In this document: positions 53,178 through 61,538 of the stretch, in pieces
Numbering within the stretch: position 1 is the stretch's first letter
How the letters are laid out: every line of letters begins with the position of its first letter
Source of the DNA: Pseudomonas nabeulensis
GTDB lineage: Bacteria > Pseudomonadota > Gammaproteobacteria > Pseudomonadales > Pseudomonadaceae
Length of the DNA: 64,000 bases
Direction: 5' to 3'
Assembly (NCBI RefSeq): GCF_004682045.1
Contig: NZ_QUZT01000030.1
Span: 1 to 64,000, forward strand
Made by a program: the position numbers and the translations under genes
Notes under the pieces: model-generated
Told to the model about the DNA's origin: nothing
What the model saw: the letters and a program-made list of their open reading frames with translations, nothing else
Databases searched by the model: none

Positions 53178-53207
53178 CCCTTGTCGGGATGGCAGCTCCC
53201 GCAAGGG
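53178..53207 (-). ncRNA. Two-tier leader hairpin
   Basis: Outer CCCTTG/CAAGGG and inner CGGGA/TCCCG stems with one bulged base and a 7-nt loop, 41 nt before the 53137 start; approach TTTCTTCAACCC. Confidence 0.63.
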
Positions 53208-53292
53208 TTGAAGAAAGAAGCATCGGCACCGCAAAGGTGCTCGTCCGCAGGGGGATGCGATGGCGGACTGGCGGGTCGAGGGGATTGTCCCC

Positions 53293-53365
53293 GGCGCAGC
53301 TTGAGACCCCGCTGCTGGCATGGCGCTGACAACGTCAGCAACACATGAGCGCAGATTGCCCGGCG
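53293..53365 (-). promoter_or_regulatory. Conserved upstream module, copy B
   Basis: Inverted repeat GCTGACAACGTCAGC at 53325-53339, with GGCGCAGCTTGA at 53293-53304. Copy C has the same GGCGCAGCTTGA at almost the same distance. The remaining 53366-53505 holds no gene. Confidence 0.55.
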
Positions 53366-53505
53366 ATTCGGTGGGTGTCAGTTGGGAAAGGGAGTTCGTC
53401 AGACCCGCATTGATGAGGCTAATGTATCGATTGGGGCTAGAGATGCGTTTTCGGCTGTCCGGTGCGCCACGGACAGGATGCTCTTAGGCCTGGGGTGGAA
53501 TGTGC

Positions 53506-54048
53506 TCAGAGTCCGGGAGGTAACTTGGAGGCCATCATGCGGCGGCGGTCATAGCGGCAGCCATCCGCGATGAAGGTTCCGTCGCCTACGGCATGGATGA
53601 CGCGGCGCTCGGTTCGTTGACGGTCGAGGTAAGCGGCCAAGCCTTCCAGAATGATGATGCCGTGCGGTTCAACGATGTCAGTCACCCGACACTCGATGTT
53701 GGCAAGGCAGCCCAGGATCAACGGGGCTCTAACGTGTCTGGCTGGCTTGGTGGATAGGCCAAACGCGGTGAACTTGTCGGTGTCCGTCCCTGAGCAGATG
53801 CCGATGCCGACGACGGTATCGAGCATGTCGATGGTGGGGATGGCGATGACGCATTCACGCTGTTCGCGCAGGGCAATGAACGAGTGATTCCAGGCCCCTG
53901 TGGTGATTGCGAAGACCGGCGTGAAATCCACGACCATCGTCCAGGAGATGGTCATGACGTTGGCCTTGTGCCCATCGTACGTACAGACCAATACCACCGG
54001 GCCGGACTCCAGCAGGGTAAAGGCTTTGGATAGCTTGAGCGCTCGCAT
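53506..54048 (-). CDS. Flavin reductase family protein, ICE copy
   Basis: 180 residues with a flavin-reductase-like split barrel (VLVCTYDGHKANVMTISWTM, ITTGAWNHSFIALREQRECV). Distinct from the mesD-linked reductase. AAAAGGAGA precedes the ATG at 54048. Found in related ICEs next to higBA; role unknown. Confidence 0.88.
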   Translation of the reverse strand: MRALKLSKAFTLLESGPVVLVCTYDGHKANVMTISWTMVVDFTPVFAITTGAWNHSFIALREQRECVIAIPTIDMLDTVVGIGICSGTDTDKFTAFGLSTKPARHVRAPLILGCLANIECRVTDIVEPHGIIILEGLAAYLDRQRTERRVIHAVGDGTFIADGCRYDRRRMMASKLPPGL

Positions 54049-54073
54049 GAAATCTCCTTTTTGCCAGACAAGG

Positions 54074-54096
54074 AAAAGCCCCGACGAGCGGGGCTT
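54074..54096 (-). terminator. Rho-independent terminator after higA
   Basis: AAGCCCCG and CGGGGCTT pair around a 5-nt loop, followed by TTCC on the minus strand. It lies between higA and the flavin reductase gene. Confidence 0.7.
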
Positions 54097-54100
54097 GGGA

Positions 54101-54385
54101 TCAGGCGAATTGCAGCCGTGCAATCGGCGGATGCTCGCGGTGCTCGGCTTGCCATAGGTCGAAGGCTGCCTGCTCGGCGAGATACTGCCGCGCACTGCCG
54201 AGACCTGCCAGTTCCAGCCGGTGCGCCAGATCCGCGCTGATCGCCGCGTGGCCGTTCAGCACGGTGGAGAGCTGCCCTCGCGAATAACCGATGTGCTGGG
54301 CCAGGCCCGCCACCGTCATGTTGATCGCTGGCAGAACGTCCTCGCGTAGCGATTCACCCGGATGGGGAGGATTGTGCATAGCCAT
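54101..54385 (-). CDS. higA: HigA-family antitoxin (XRE helix-turn-helix)
   Basis: 94 residues: MHNPPHPGESLREDVLPAIN, then the helix-turn-helix MTVAGLAQHIGYSRGQLSTV. GGAGG precedes the start. The neighbouring toxin gene is only a remnant, so this antitoxin may survive as a regulator or by protecting against related toxins. Confidence 0.93.
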   Translation of the reverse strand: MAMHNPPHPGESLREDVLPAINMTVAGLAQHIGYSRGQLSTVLNGHAAISADLAHRLELAGLGSARQYLAEQAAFDLWQAEHREHPPIARLQFA

Positions 54386-54398
54386 GTGGGCCTCCTGC

Positions 54399-54575
54399 TC
54401 AGTGATAGTCGAGGTAATCGACCAGCTCCGCATCGGAGCCGTCGAACCGGAAAATGACGCGCCAGTTGCCTGACACACAGACCGCCCAGTAACCGGCGAG
54501 CTTCCCTTTGAGGGCGTGCAGCCGGTTGCCGGGACGATCCATGTTTGGGGCGTGGAAAATTGTGCACAGCCTGCT
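54399..54575 (-). pseudogene. higB: HigB toxin, 5'-truncated remnant
   Basis: The C-terminal two thirds of a RelE/HigB ribonuclease is in frame: TIFHAPNMDRPGNRLHALKG, then GNWRVIFRFDGSDAELVDYL, ending DYH. Normal length is about 92 residues. An in-frame TGA stands about 12 codons before Met (54542), and sequence beyond that belongs to the GHKL gene end. The first 35-40 residues are missing. A 47-residue product from ATG 54542 is possible, perhaps inactive. Confidence 0.75.
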
Positions 54576-56138
54576 TCAGGCGGCCACGGTCTGGAGTTTA
54601 CCTGCCTCATCGAAGATCAGGCGGACGATGGCACCAGCGAGTTTCGGTTGCTCGGTAAATCGCAACGAGTCCGGTAACAAGGCAGCGACAACGTGATCGA
54701 CTGACTGCGAGCAACCTACGGCGATGAAGGTCATGATGGTGCGTGCGTCTTCATCTTCGCGATCCTCGTCATAGCGATCATCGAACACATAGTCAGAAAC
54801 CAACTCGGTTCGCCCTCCAGCGTTCGGGGTAAGGAAGAGCGTGTTTCCCTTGCGCACGGCATCCACTGAATAGTCTGCATGCCCTGCAAGCCCGATACGT
54901 AGGGTTTCGACCAATTCCAGCTCCACCTCGTAGTCAGCCAGATATGGATTGGCGTCCCGATGAAGGGATGTTCCAGTCCTGACTTGGACTTGGCCTGGGG
55001 TGATTGGTTGGATCAGACGTTTGAGCCAATGCCCATCATCCAGACCAGGCTCATCGAACAGGAACGCTTTAGCCGCTTCCAGATAGACCTCCACAGTCGG
55101 ACCGTCATCCCCATCAGTTTCAATCTGCCAGACGCCTAATTCTTCCAGGATTTCTCGGGCGATGATGCCGCTGGCACCATAACGCTGCCAGTCCCTGAGA
55201 AATCCTGCCGGCTCCTGTTCCCAGTCGCGGAACCAAGCTTTTGGGACGAAAGGAACATCATTAAGTAGATCGGCATTCGAAGAGTTCAAGCAAGCGTGCG
55301 CGTAGTGCGTGATGAAGTCATTGGCGGCCAGTTGCTCCTTCTTCTCGATCAGAGCCGCGCGATAGGCTTGGTCGACAGCCGCTTGGATGCGTTTGTGATC
55401 CTCCGCTTCGTTCAGCAGATGCTGACGGTCCGGAAGTTTCGCCAACGTTTCGTCGGGTAACAATACGACCTGATGATGGCTATAGAGTGGCGCTCTGCCA
55501 ATGGGAAGTCGCTGCAAGAAGCACTTCCACTGGGTTCGCGAAGCGGTGAGGTCAAGCAGTACCTTACCCATGGCCGTCTCGCGCCATTGCAGTGCAGGAG
55601 ATGCCAGAGGTCGAGATACTTCAACACCGTTGAGCCAGACCTGAACCGGAAAGGCTTCGCACAAGCGTCTGAGCTGCCGCTCCACCCAACTTGGCAGATC
55701 TTCTCCGGCCGCCACTGGCTTGACACCATCGAGACGAATCTCCGTACCGGTACGAGGAATCTGTCGCTCGACCTGGATAGGCCGCCCGGCAATGACCGAT
55801 TCGGTGGGTGCACTGAAAGCCCGATCGCGGGAATGCACGCTGAGATTCTCAGCGAAGTACAGCGTGGAAAGGACGCCTAGCCCGAAGGCGTTCTCTCGGG
55901 ACTTGAGGGACGTATCCCAACCCGATTCGGCGATGTGGATCAAGTTCTGCAGGTCGGCTATGCCACTGCCGTTGTCGCTGATGGTCAGACTGTCCTGGTT
56001 CACTGTGAAGTGAATCTCGCTGGCCTGGGCGCGCCGTGCATTCTGCAACAGCTCGCCCAGCATGGAAGTCTGATTGAATGCATGACGCAGGTTGGCGATC
56101 AACCGGTTTTGGTTGGTTTTGAGGCGAATGGTGCTCAT
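54576..56138 (-). CDS. GHKL (Hsp90/MutL-like) ATPase of the ICE
   Basis: 520 residues from MSTIRLKTNQNRLIANLRHA. The ATP fold shows its three motifs: N-box ELLQNARRAQA, G1 ISDNGSGI, G2 GLGVLS. After it come a transducer-like middle region (about 120-260) and an acidic C-terminal half (DDRYDEDREDEDARTI). Structurally closest to Hsp90/MutL/MORC proteins, none of which fits by length. Function unknown; a chaperone-like, DNA-loading or defence role is possible. Confidence 0.83.
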   Translation of the reverse strand: MSTIRLKTNQNRLIANLRHAFNQTSMLGELLQNARRAQASEIHFTVNQDSLTISDNGSGIADLQNLIHIAESGWDTSLKSRENAFGLGVLSTLYFAENLSVHSRDRAFSAPTESVIAGRPIQVERQIPRTGTEIRLDGVKPVAAGEDLPSWVERQLRRLCEAFPVQVWLNGVEVSRPLASPALQWRETAMGKVLLDLTASRTQWKCFLQRLPIGRAPLYSHHQVVLLPDETLAKLPDRQHLLNEAEDHKRIQAAVDQAYRAALIEKKEQLAANDFITHYAHACLNSSNADLLNDVPFVPKAWFRDWEQEPAGFLRDWQRYGASGIIAREILEELGVWQIETDGDDGPTVEVYLEAAKAFLFDEPGLDDGHWLKRLIQPITPGQVQVRTGTSLHRDANPYLADYEVELELVETLRIGLAGHADYSVDAVRKGNTLFLTPNAGGRTELVSDYVFDDRYDEDREDEDARTIMTFIAVGCSQSVDHVVAALLPDSLRFTEQPKLAGAIVRLIFDEAGKLQTVAA

Positions 56139-56353
56139 TGGAAGGCTCCTGGGAAAAGGTTGCACGCCGTCAGGCGCAGGGATCGGAAAGACGCGCAGCC
56201 GTGCTCGACGCGATGAAGCGCGGTCAGGCAATTACCGATCTGGGATGGATTGGGCTGGGATGCCCGATGGAGATGCAGCATCGACGCCCGGGATGGGCGC
56301 GCGTCCGCGGCACGATGCGAAACGGACGAGGTGGTCGGCGCGGAAAGCTCCGC

Positions 56354-56430
56354 GGCGCAGCTTGAACGACCATAGCTACTGGCAACTGCCGATACGTCGG
56401 CAAATGCAGGCGTGAGGATCGCCTGGTTAG
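56354..56430 (-). promoter_or_regulatory. Conserved upstream module, copy C
   Basis: Inverted repeat TGCCGATACGTCGGCA at 56387-56402 with GGCGCAGCTTGA at 56354-56365, matching copy B in sequence and spacing. It lies about 215-290 bp upstream of the GHKL gene. Confidence 0.5.
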
Positions 56431-56525
56431 CTCAGTACGTCGCGTATCAATGCGCTGCAGCTTCCCCCCCGTTGTCCAGGCAGTGCGCTGCACACGCTGC
56501 CGTACTGAAGGGTGGGATGGTTCAT
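56427..56525 (-). CDS. Possible 32-residue peptide
   Basis: AGGAG with 7-nt spacing precedes an ATG-started frame beginning MNHPTLQYGSVCSALPGQRG. A hairpin lies about 95 nt upstream. No family; may be a leader peptide or decayed gene. Sequence between 56643 and 57045 shows no gene. Confidence 0.3.
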   Translation of the reverse strand: MNHPTLQYGSVCSALPGQRGGSCSALIRDVLS

Positions 56526-56617
56526 GCGTCATCTCCTGATCTGGTGGGGCATAAGCGCCCTGGGGTGGCTCATCGCGGGGATGGCCGGTGTTGCAAAGAG
56601 CGAGAGAGATAACAGGA

Positions 56618-56642
56618 CGCTGGAGGCAGAACGCCTCCAGCG
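56618..56642 (-). ncRNA. 10-bp leader-type hairpin
   Basis: CGCTGGAGGC and GCCTCCAGCG pair perfectly around a 5-nt loop. In the minus direction it is preceded by TTTCTTCCTACCCC, as in the leader set, but it is farther from a start codon. Confidence 0.5.
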
Positions 56643-57045
56643 GGGTAGGAAGAAACCACCCGTGGGCTGATTCAGGACCCGGTCGTCGCTAGAACCGTTC
56701 GCTGTCAGCAATCACACCCGACCCATGTCGTGGCTGGGGTCGGCATCGTCTGGCGCACATCCGCGCACAAAGGGAGCCCTGTGTTTCGCCGGAGGGCACC
56801 GGCGCTGAGTACCGTCGACCCGAAGGGTCTCCTGATGCCTCGCGTGATTGCGCGATTGCAAGGCATCAGGGGACCCTTCGTCATAAACGGAAAGATGCAG
56901 ATGAGGAGAACGCGTGCATTTCGGTTCAGAGAGAAGCAACCTTCTTATCCCGCAGCCGGCCAGAACGGGCCAGGCGGGACACGCACACTATGGGGAAGGC
57001 ATTGCGCGCTGGGTGTCCCGCAGGGTGTGCGGAACATGGGGCATT

Positions 57046-59061
57046 TCAGGATGCAGCAGGGCCGCTGCGGCGTTTGCTCGTGCCGCCGCGCTTACGAGGA
57101 CTCGATTCGACCGGCAATGTACCTTTGCAGTCCGGGTAGCGGCTGCAAGACCAGAACGGACCGCTCTTGCCAGTGCGCTGACGCGTCGGTGAGCCGCACA
57201 ATGGACAAGCAGGCCCCTGGGGAACCTTGATCGACAAGGACGTGCCGCGGTACTGAGCAACCAACTGCGTGATCCACGCCGACTGCTTAGACACAAATAC
57301 GTCGAGCGAGAGCTGACCACCTTCGATCATGTCGAGCGCCTGCTCCCATACCGCAGTGGTACCTGGATCGGCAATGGCCGCCGACACGGTGTCGATCAGA
57401 GTGAAAGCAGCATCCGACGCACGAATACCACGCCCTTTCTTCAGCAGATAGCCGCGACCCAGCAGGCCACTGATAATGTTCGCACGCGTTGCCTCGGTGC
57501 CAATGCCAACCGTATCTTTCAGCTTCTGCTTCAAGCGGGGATCGGACACCAGCTTCGCGACGCCCTTCATGGCCTTGACCAATTCGCCTTGGGTGTAAGG
57601 GCGCGGTGGAAGCGTCTTGAGCGCCTTGAGATCGGTGCCGGTCACCTGGCAAGCCAAACCCTCGTGCAGTGCAGGTAACACTTGGCTGCGAGGTGCTGCG
57701 TCGTCACCGGTATCTTCTGGTTGCGGCTCAGCCATCAACAGCCGCCAGCCTGGGACGACGATCTGCTTGCCTACTGCCTGGAGCGTATGGTTCCCACACG
57801 AGAGGCTTGCGGTGGTGCGATCGAATTCATGATGAGGCAGGAACTGCGCGAGGTAATGCGCACGGATCAATCGGTAGACGGCTATCTCTTTCTGGCTCAT
57901 GGCCGCCAGGTGTGCAGATTCTAGCGTTGGGATTATTCCGTGGTGCGCGGATACCTTACTGTCGTTCCAAGCGCGCGAGCGCTGGTTGCGATCGAGCTGG
58001 TCGATAATCGGACGCAGCGTGGGATCGGTCTTGAGCAGACTTTCGAGCACCACTGGCACTTCGGTGAGCATGCTCTCGGGTAGGTAGCCCGAGTCAGAGC
58101 GTGGGTACGTGGTTGCTTTATGCGTTTCGTACAAGGCCTGGGCAATGTCCAGTGTTTCCTGAACATCGAGCCCGAGCTGCTTGGAACAGACTTCCTGCAA
58201 AGTTCCGAGATCGAACGGTAGCGGTGGGCCTTCGCGCATCCGCTCCGTGTCGACCGAGAGCACCTGCGCGCAGCCGGCTGCGCGGATCTGCTGTGCAGCC
58301 GACTGCGCAATGGACTCCTGCAGGCAGCGGCCGGCTTCGTCGGCACTTGCTGCGGGTGCCAGCCATTGTGCCGAAAATGCCTGTCCGGCTGCAGACAACG
58401 CAACGTCGATGGCCCAGAACGGCACAGAAACGAACCGTGCGATCTCGCGATCACGATCGACAACGAGCCGCAGGGTTGGTGTTTGCACCCGGCCCACAGA
58501 CAGAACGCCGTCATAGCCAGCCTGGCGTCCGAGCACTGTGAACAGCCGGCTGAGATTCATGCCGACCAGCCAGTCCGCCCGGGAGCGTGCCAGAGCCGAG
58601 TAGTACATCGGCAGTGTCTCGGCCGAAGGCCGCAGCTTGTCGAGTGCCGCGCGGATCGACGCATCGTTCAGCGCAGACAGCCACAGCCGTTGGATGGGGC
58701 CGCTATAACCACAAAGCTCGATGATCTCTCGGGCGATCAGTTCGCCCTCGCGATCGGCGTCAGTAGCGATTACCAGTTCAGTCGCCTTGGCCAGCAGCGC
58801 CTTGACGACCTTGAATTGCGAGGCGGTCTTTGATTTGACTTCGACGCGCCAACGTTCGGGAATAATGGGTAGCTGCTCAATGGACCAGCGCTTGTACTGT
58901 TCACCGTATGCTTCGGGCGGCGCAGTCTCGATGAGATGGCCGATGCACCAGGTGACCACGACCCCAGAGCCGTTGAAGCAACCGTCGCCTCGTTGCGTGG
59001 CACCAAGGACCCGGCCGATGTCTTTGCCTTGTGAAGGCTTCTCGCACAGATATAAGCGCAT
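57046..59061 (-). CDS. topB: DNA topoisomerase III
   Basis: 671 residues. TOPRIM domain with CEKPSQGKDIGRVLG and DADREGELIARE, active-site tyrosine in TTYPRSDSGYLP (near residue 322), and one C-terminal zinc finger (CPLCGSPT ... CSRYPDC). Type IA enzyme that resolves single-strand links during ICE replication and transfer. Standard member of the right-hand ICE core with ssb. Confidence 0.97.
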   Translation of the reverse strand: MRLYLCEKPSQGKDIGRVLGATQRGDGCFNGSGVVVTWCIGHLIETAPPEAYGEQYKRWSIEQLPIIPERWRVEVKSKTASQFKVVKALLAKATELVIATDADREGELIAREIIELCGYSGPIQRLWLSALNDASIRAALDKLRPSAETLPMYYSALARSRADWLVGMNLSRLFTVLGRQAGYDGVLSVGRVQTPTLRLVVDRDREIARFVSVPFWAIDVALSAAGQAFSAQWLAPAASADEAGRCLQESIAQSAAQQIRAAGCAQVLSVDTERMREGPPLPFDLGTLQEVCSKQLGLDVQETLDIAQALYETHKATTYPRSDSGYLPESMLTEVPVVLESLLKTDPTLRPIIDQLDRNQRSRAWNDSKVSAHHGIIPTLESAHLAAMSQKEIAVYRLIRAHYLAQFLPHHEFDRTTASLSCGNHTLQAVGKQIVVPGWRLLMAEPQPEDTGDDAAPRSQVLPALHEGLACQVTGTDLKALKTLPPRPYTQGELVKAMKGVAKLVSDPRLKQKLKDTVGIGTEATRANIISGLLGRGYLLKKGRGIRASDAAFTLIDTVSAAIADPGTTAVWEQALDMIEGGQLSLDVFVSKQSAWITQLVAQYRGTSLSIKVPQGPACPLCGSPTRQRTGKSGPFWSCSRYPDCKGTLPVESSPRKRGGTSKRRSGPAAS

Positions 59062-59264
59062 GCTGCTCCATCTGAATCACGTGTGAATGCAATGGAAAGC
59101 AGCTTGGCAATGAAGCAAGGATCGATCAGCAAACAAGCTGCACACCACGTAGCCGCATTCACGGAGTGGGCGAGCAGTAGATAGAGTTGGAGAGCAGCCG
59201 AAGAACTGCACAAAGGGAGTTTCCAAATGCATGGGCGCGTGGAACTCCATGGACGTCAGTGGAG

Positions 59265-59281
59265 CTATCCCCAGGGGATAG
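59265..59281. promoter_or_regulatory. 17-bp palindrome, copy 1
   Basis: CTATCCCCAGGGGATAG, perfect around a central A, between ssb and topB and 204 bp upstream of topB. Flanks GAGC and TTC show that it is in the opposite orientation to copies 2 and 3. Confidence 0.65.
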
Positions 59282-59343
59282 TTCGACGCTGCAGGACCGT
59301 CCGAGACAGGAGCAGCGACACGAGGCCGCCACTCCTGATGGTG

Positions 59344-59745
59344 CTATTCGCCCTCGGGCTGCGTTTCTGCGTTCGATGGCTTGGCGCTGAGCTTCACCGC
59401 CTCGACGCGGAACGGCAGGATTCCGATGCGCCGCGCCTCGATCTTGAAGGTCACACGCTCGTTCTCTTCAGCGTCCTCCCACTCGTCGCGTACCGTGCGA
59501 CCTTCCACCATCACGCGCATCCCCTTTTGGTAAAGGGTGGCCCAGTGCTCGACGTCGCGATGCCACAGTTCGACCGGAGCCCAGAAGCCGCCGCGGTCCT
59601 CGAACGTACCGTCCTTCTTCGGCACGGGATTGTCGAAATACACGTTGAGGCGTAACAGCCTGTTGGGCTCGTCGTTGCCGTTAGGAAACTCGCGCGACTC
59701 GGGAATCGAGCCGATGTTACCTTCGCCGTAAAAATGGGTGCTCAT
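59344..59745 (-). CDS. ssb: Single-stranded DNA-binding protein
   Basis: 133 residues from MSTHFYGEGNIGSIPESREF. OB-fold strands (RLNVYFDNPVPKKDGTFEDR, VRVMVEGRTV). It is of the ICE type and lacks the usual acidic DIPF tail; the C terminus is NAETQPEGE. TGGAGA precedes the ATG. Confidence 0.92.
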   Translation of the reverse strand: MSTHFYGEGNIGSIPESREFPNGNDEPNRLLRLNVYFDNPVPKKDGTFEDRGGFWAPVELWHRDVEHWATLYQKGMRVMVEGRTVRDEWEDAEENERVTFKIEARRIGILPFRVEAVKLSAKPSNAETQPEGE

Positions 59746-59832
59746 ATCAAAATCTCCAGAGTGGTTGAAATACCCGCGACCGAAAATGCCGCGGGGGCTT
59801 GCGGAAAAAGGTGGCAGTAACTGGGCTTGCAC

Positions 59833-60363
59833 TCAGCGATCGCGTCTTGCGGCAGCCACGATCTTCAGCCGGCGCAGGTAAACGTCTTCGGCCTGGGCCA
59901 GTTTGCTGGCGCATTCCCGGGCCTGGCGCCCGAGGGTGTGCATGAGGCTGATCTGCATGTTCAACACAACGCGCTGCTGCTCAATCGCATGCAGGTCCCC
60001 CAGCAGGTTGATGGGCGTGCCGGTGCCATCCATCAACGCCTGCCACAGCGCCACGCCCATCGCCGACCTGTCCGGCTTGCGCCAGCGCAAAAAGGTCGTG
60101 CCTGCGCCAGTGTTTTGCTGGGCCAGTTCAACGGGAAGCAGGTGGAAGGGATGGCTGCTCGCCTGTGGCAGCACCTGCCGTTGCGCCAGCGCGATGAGGC
60201 TGTCGCGCAGCTCGAAGCATTGGCTGGCCCAGGTCTCAAGAGCCCCCTTACTCTTAAAAGGCCTTAAAAGGCCTTTTAGATAGGCCGCGTGTTCCAGCCG
60301 AAGGAAGTCTGCCTGTTGCAGTTCCTGGAAATGGCGCCGAGGGTTCTGATCCAGATCATTCAT
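59833..60363 (-). CDS. DUF3158 ICE protein
   Basis: 176 residues beginning MNDLDQNPRRHFQELQQADF. The ATG lies 8 bp inside the preceding gene's end. A reiterated AAAAGGCCTT stretch at 60255-60275 encodes its LKGLLRPFKS. Conserved beside ssb in this class; function unknown. Confidence 0.85.
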   Translation of the reverse strand: MNDLDQNPRRHFQELQQADFLRLEHAAYLKGLLRPFKSKGALETWASQCFELRDSLIALAQRQVLPQASSHPFHLLPVELAQQNTGAGTTFLRWRKPDRSAMGVALWQALMDGTGTPINLLGDLHAIEQQRVVLNMQISLMHTLGRQARECASKLAQAEDVYLRRLKIVAAARRDR

Positions 60364-61144
60364 CCGGCGCATCCTCGTTGGCGCCAGGCTCAATTGGATC
60401 ATCCGCAGCATTCGGCCAGATGCCTGCGTTGTCAGCCTCATCGGCTTCGACTTCACTGTGCTGTTGCAAGCCACGACGCACGGGTGGAGGCGCAAAACGG
60501 GAACGCCGCGTGCCTTCGAGCACGTCCTGGGGCAGATCGCCGTACTTCTCGATGGCCGCCCTGGCTGCGGCATTCTTCGCCGCGAAATCATCGCGGCGAC
60601 AACCCGAGTAGCGATACTGCTGCGCCAGGGAAAATAGACTACGCAGCGCATGTGCGCCGTCGTGCAGCCACCGTTCGAGGGTACTGCGGTCAATCAGGGC
60701 GGTGTGATGGGCCAAGATGAGTTTGCGGGCGATATCGTCGTAATCAGCCAGCAGGTACACGGCAGCGAAGCCCAACTGCGCGTTGATGAACAGCGGCAGC
60801 TTGACGGGTTGGACGTTGAGGTTTTCGCCCAGGGTCAGCGCTGCCGGTACACCGGCCAATGCTTGGTCGACCTGTTCGCGCAGCAACTGCAAGGTGGAGC
60901 GGGTCTGCTCCAGCTTCTCCTCAATGCGAAGCATCCACCAGTCAGAGTAAGGATCGTCCTGCTCCGACCCTCGTTTCATTTTGTTCATGACGGCGACGAA
61001 ACCGTTGAGTCCGACGATGGCCGCGCGCCCATCCGAGGCAGTCCGGCCGTGCCAAATGCGCGAAGCATGGTGGGTGTGAAGCGTCAGCGACATTGCGCTA
61101 CGCAAGGATCCGAGATTCAGTTGTAGGGGTTCATTTGTAGCCAT
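60356..61144 (-). CDS. Integrating conjugative element protein, PFL_4669 family (TIGR03761)
   Basis: 262 residues. Conserved core HASRIWHGRTASDGRAAIVG, NKMKRGSEQDDPYSDWWMLR. No Shine-Dalgarno is evident; a GACTCG/CGAGTC hairpin (61151-61173) sits just before the start and may hide the initiation region. Likely a DNA-related accessory of ICE replication. Confidence 0.92.
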   Translation of the reverse strand: MATNEPLQLNLGSLRSAMSLTLHTHHASRIWHGRTASDGRAAIVGLNGFVAVMNKMKRGSEQDDPYSDWWMLRIEEKLEQTRSTLQLLREQVDQALAGVPAALTLGENLNVQPVKLPLFINAQLGFAAVYLLADYDDIARKLILAHHTALIDRSTLERWLHDGAHALRSLFSLAQQYRYSGCRRDDFAAKNAAARAAIEKYGDLPQDVLEGTRRSRFAPPPVRRGLQQHSEVEADEADNAGIWPNAADDPIEPGANEDAPDE

Positions 61145-61293
61145 AGTGACGACTCGCTGTTGGATGACGAGTCGCCAGCTTCGGCAGTATCCGGAAGGCC
61201 GTCAGTCAACAAACCGCACTCGGTGCAACCCCGGTTGTGGTGCTTAGGTGGGATCAATGCACCATGTCACCACCTGCTTCGTCGTACATGGAA

Positions 61294-61310
61294 CTATCCC
61301 CAGGGGATAG
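61294..61310. promoter_or_regulatory. 17-bp palindrome, copy 2
   Basis: CTATCCCCAGGGGATAG, 150 bp upstream of the PFL_4669 start. Flanks GAA and CTCCATGG extend the identity with copy 3. Confidence 0.65.
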
Positions 61311-61437
61311 CTCCATGGAACGCCATAGAGCGCTATTCGGACGGCACTCCCGGTTATCCGCCCGTGGGGGCGGTCCGTAGCTGCTGCGATCGCGATGACA
61401 CCACACGGGCATATCCTTACCCCAAGCCGAAACACAA

Positions 61438-61454
61438 CTATCCCCAGGGGATAG
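61438..61454. promoter_or_regulatory. 17-bp palindrome, copy 3
   Basis: CTATCCCCAGGGGATAG, 85 bp past the replication-protein stop. The gene-free stretch 61145-61538 holds copies 2 and 3 plus a CCGCCC/GGGCGG hairpin at about 61359-61374, a plausible replication origin or control region. Confidence 0.65.
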
Positions 61455-61538
61455 CTCCATCAACGTCCACGGAAGGCTGATGCATCGGGTTACCGGGCAA
61501 TAAAAGGACATCCGCATCATTCCATCCTGTTCAACCAC

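Noticed and set aside
56730..57230. 166-codon plus-strand frame before topB
   Set aside because: It overlaps the 3' end of topB antisense and has no domain or ribosome-binding site.
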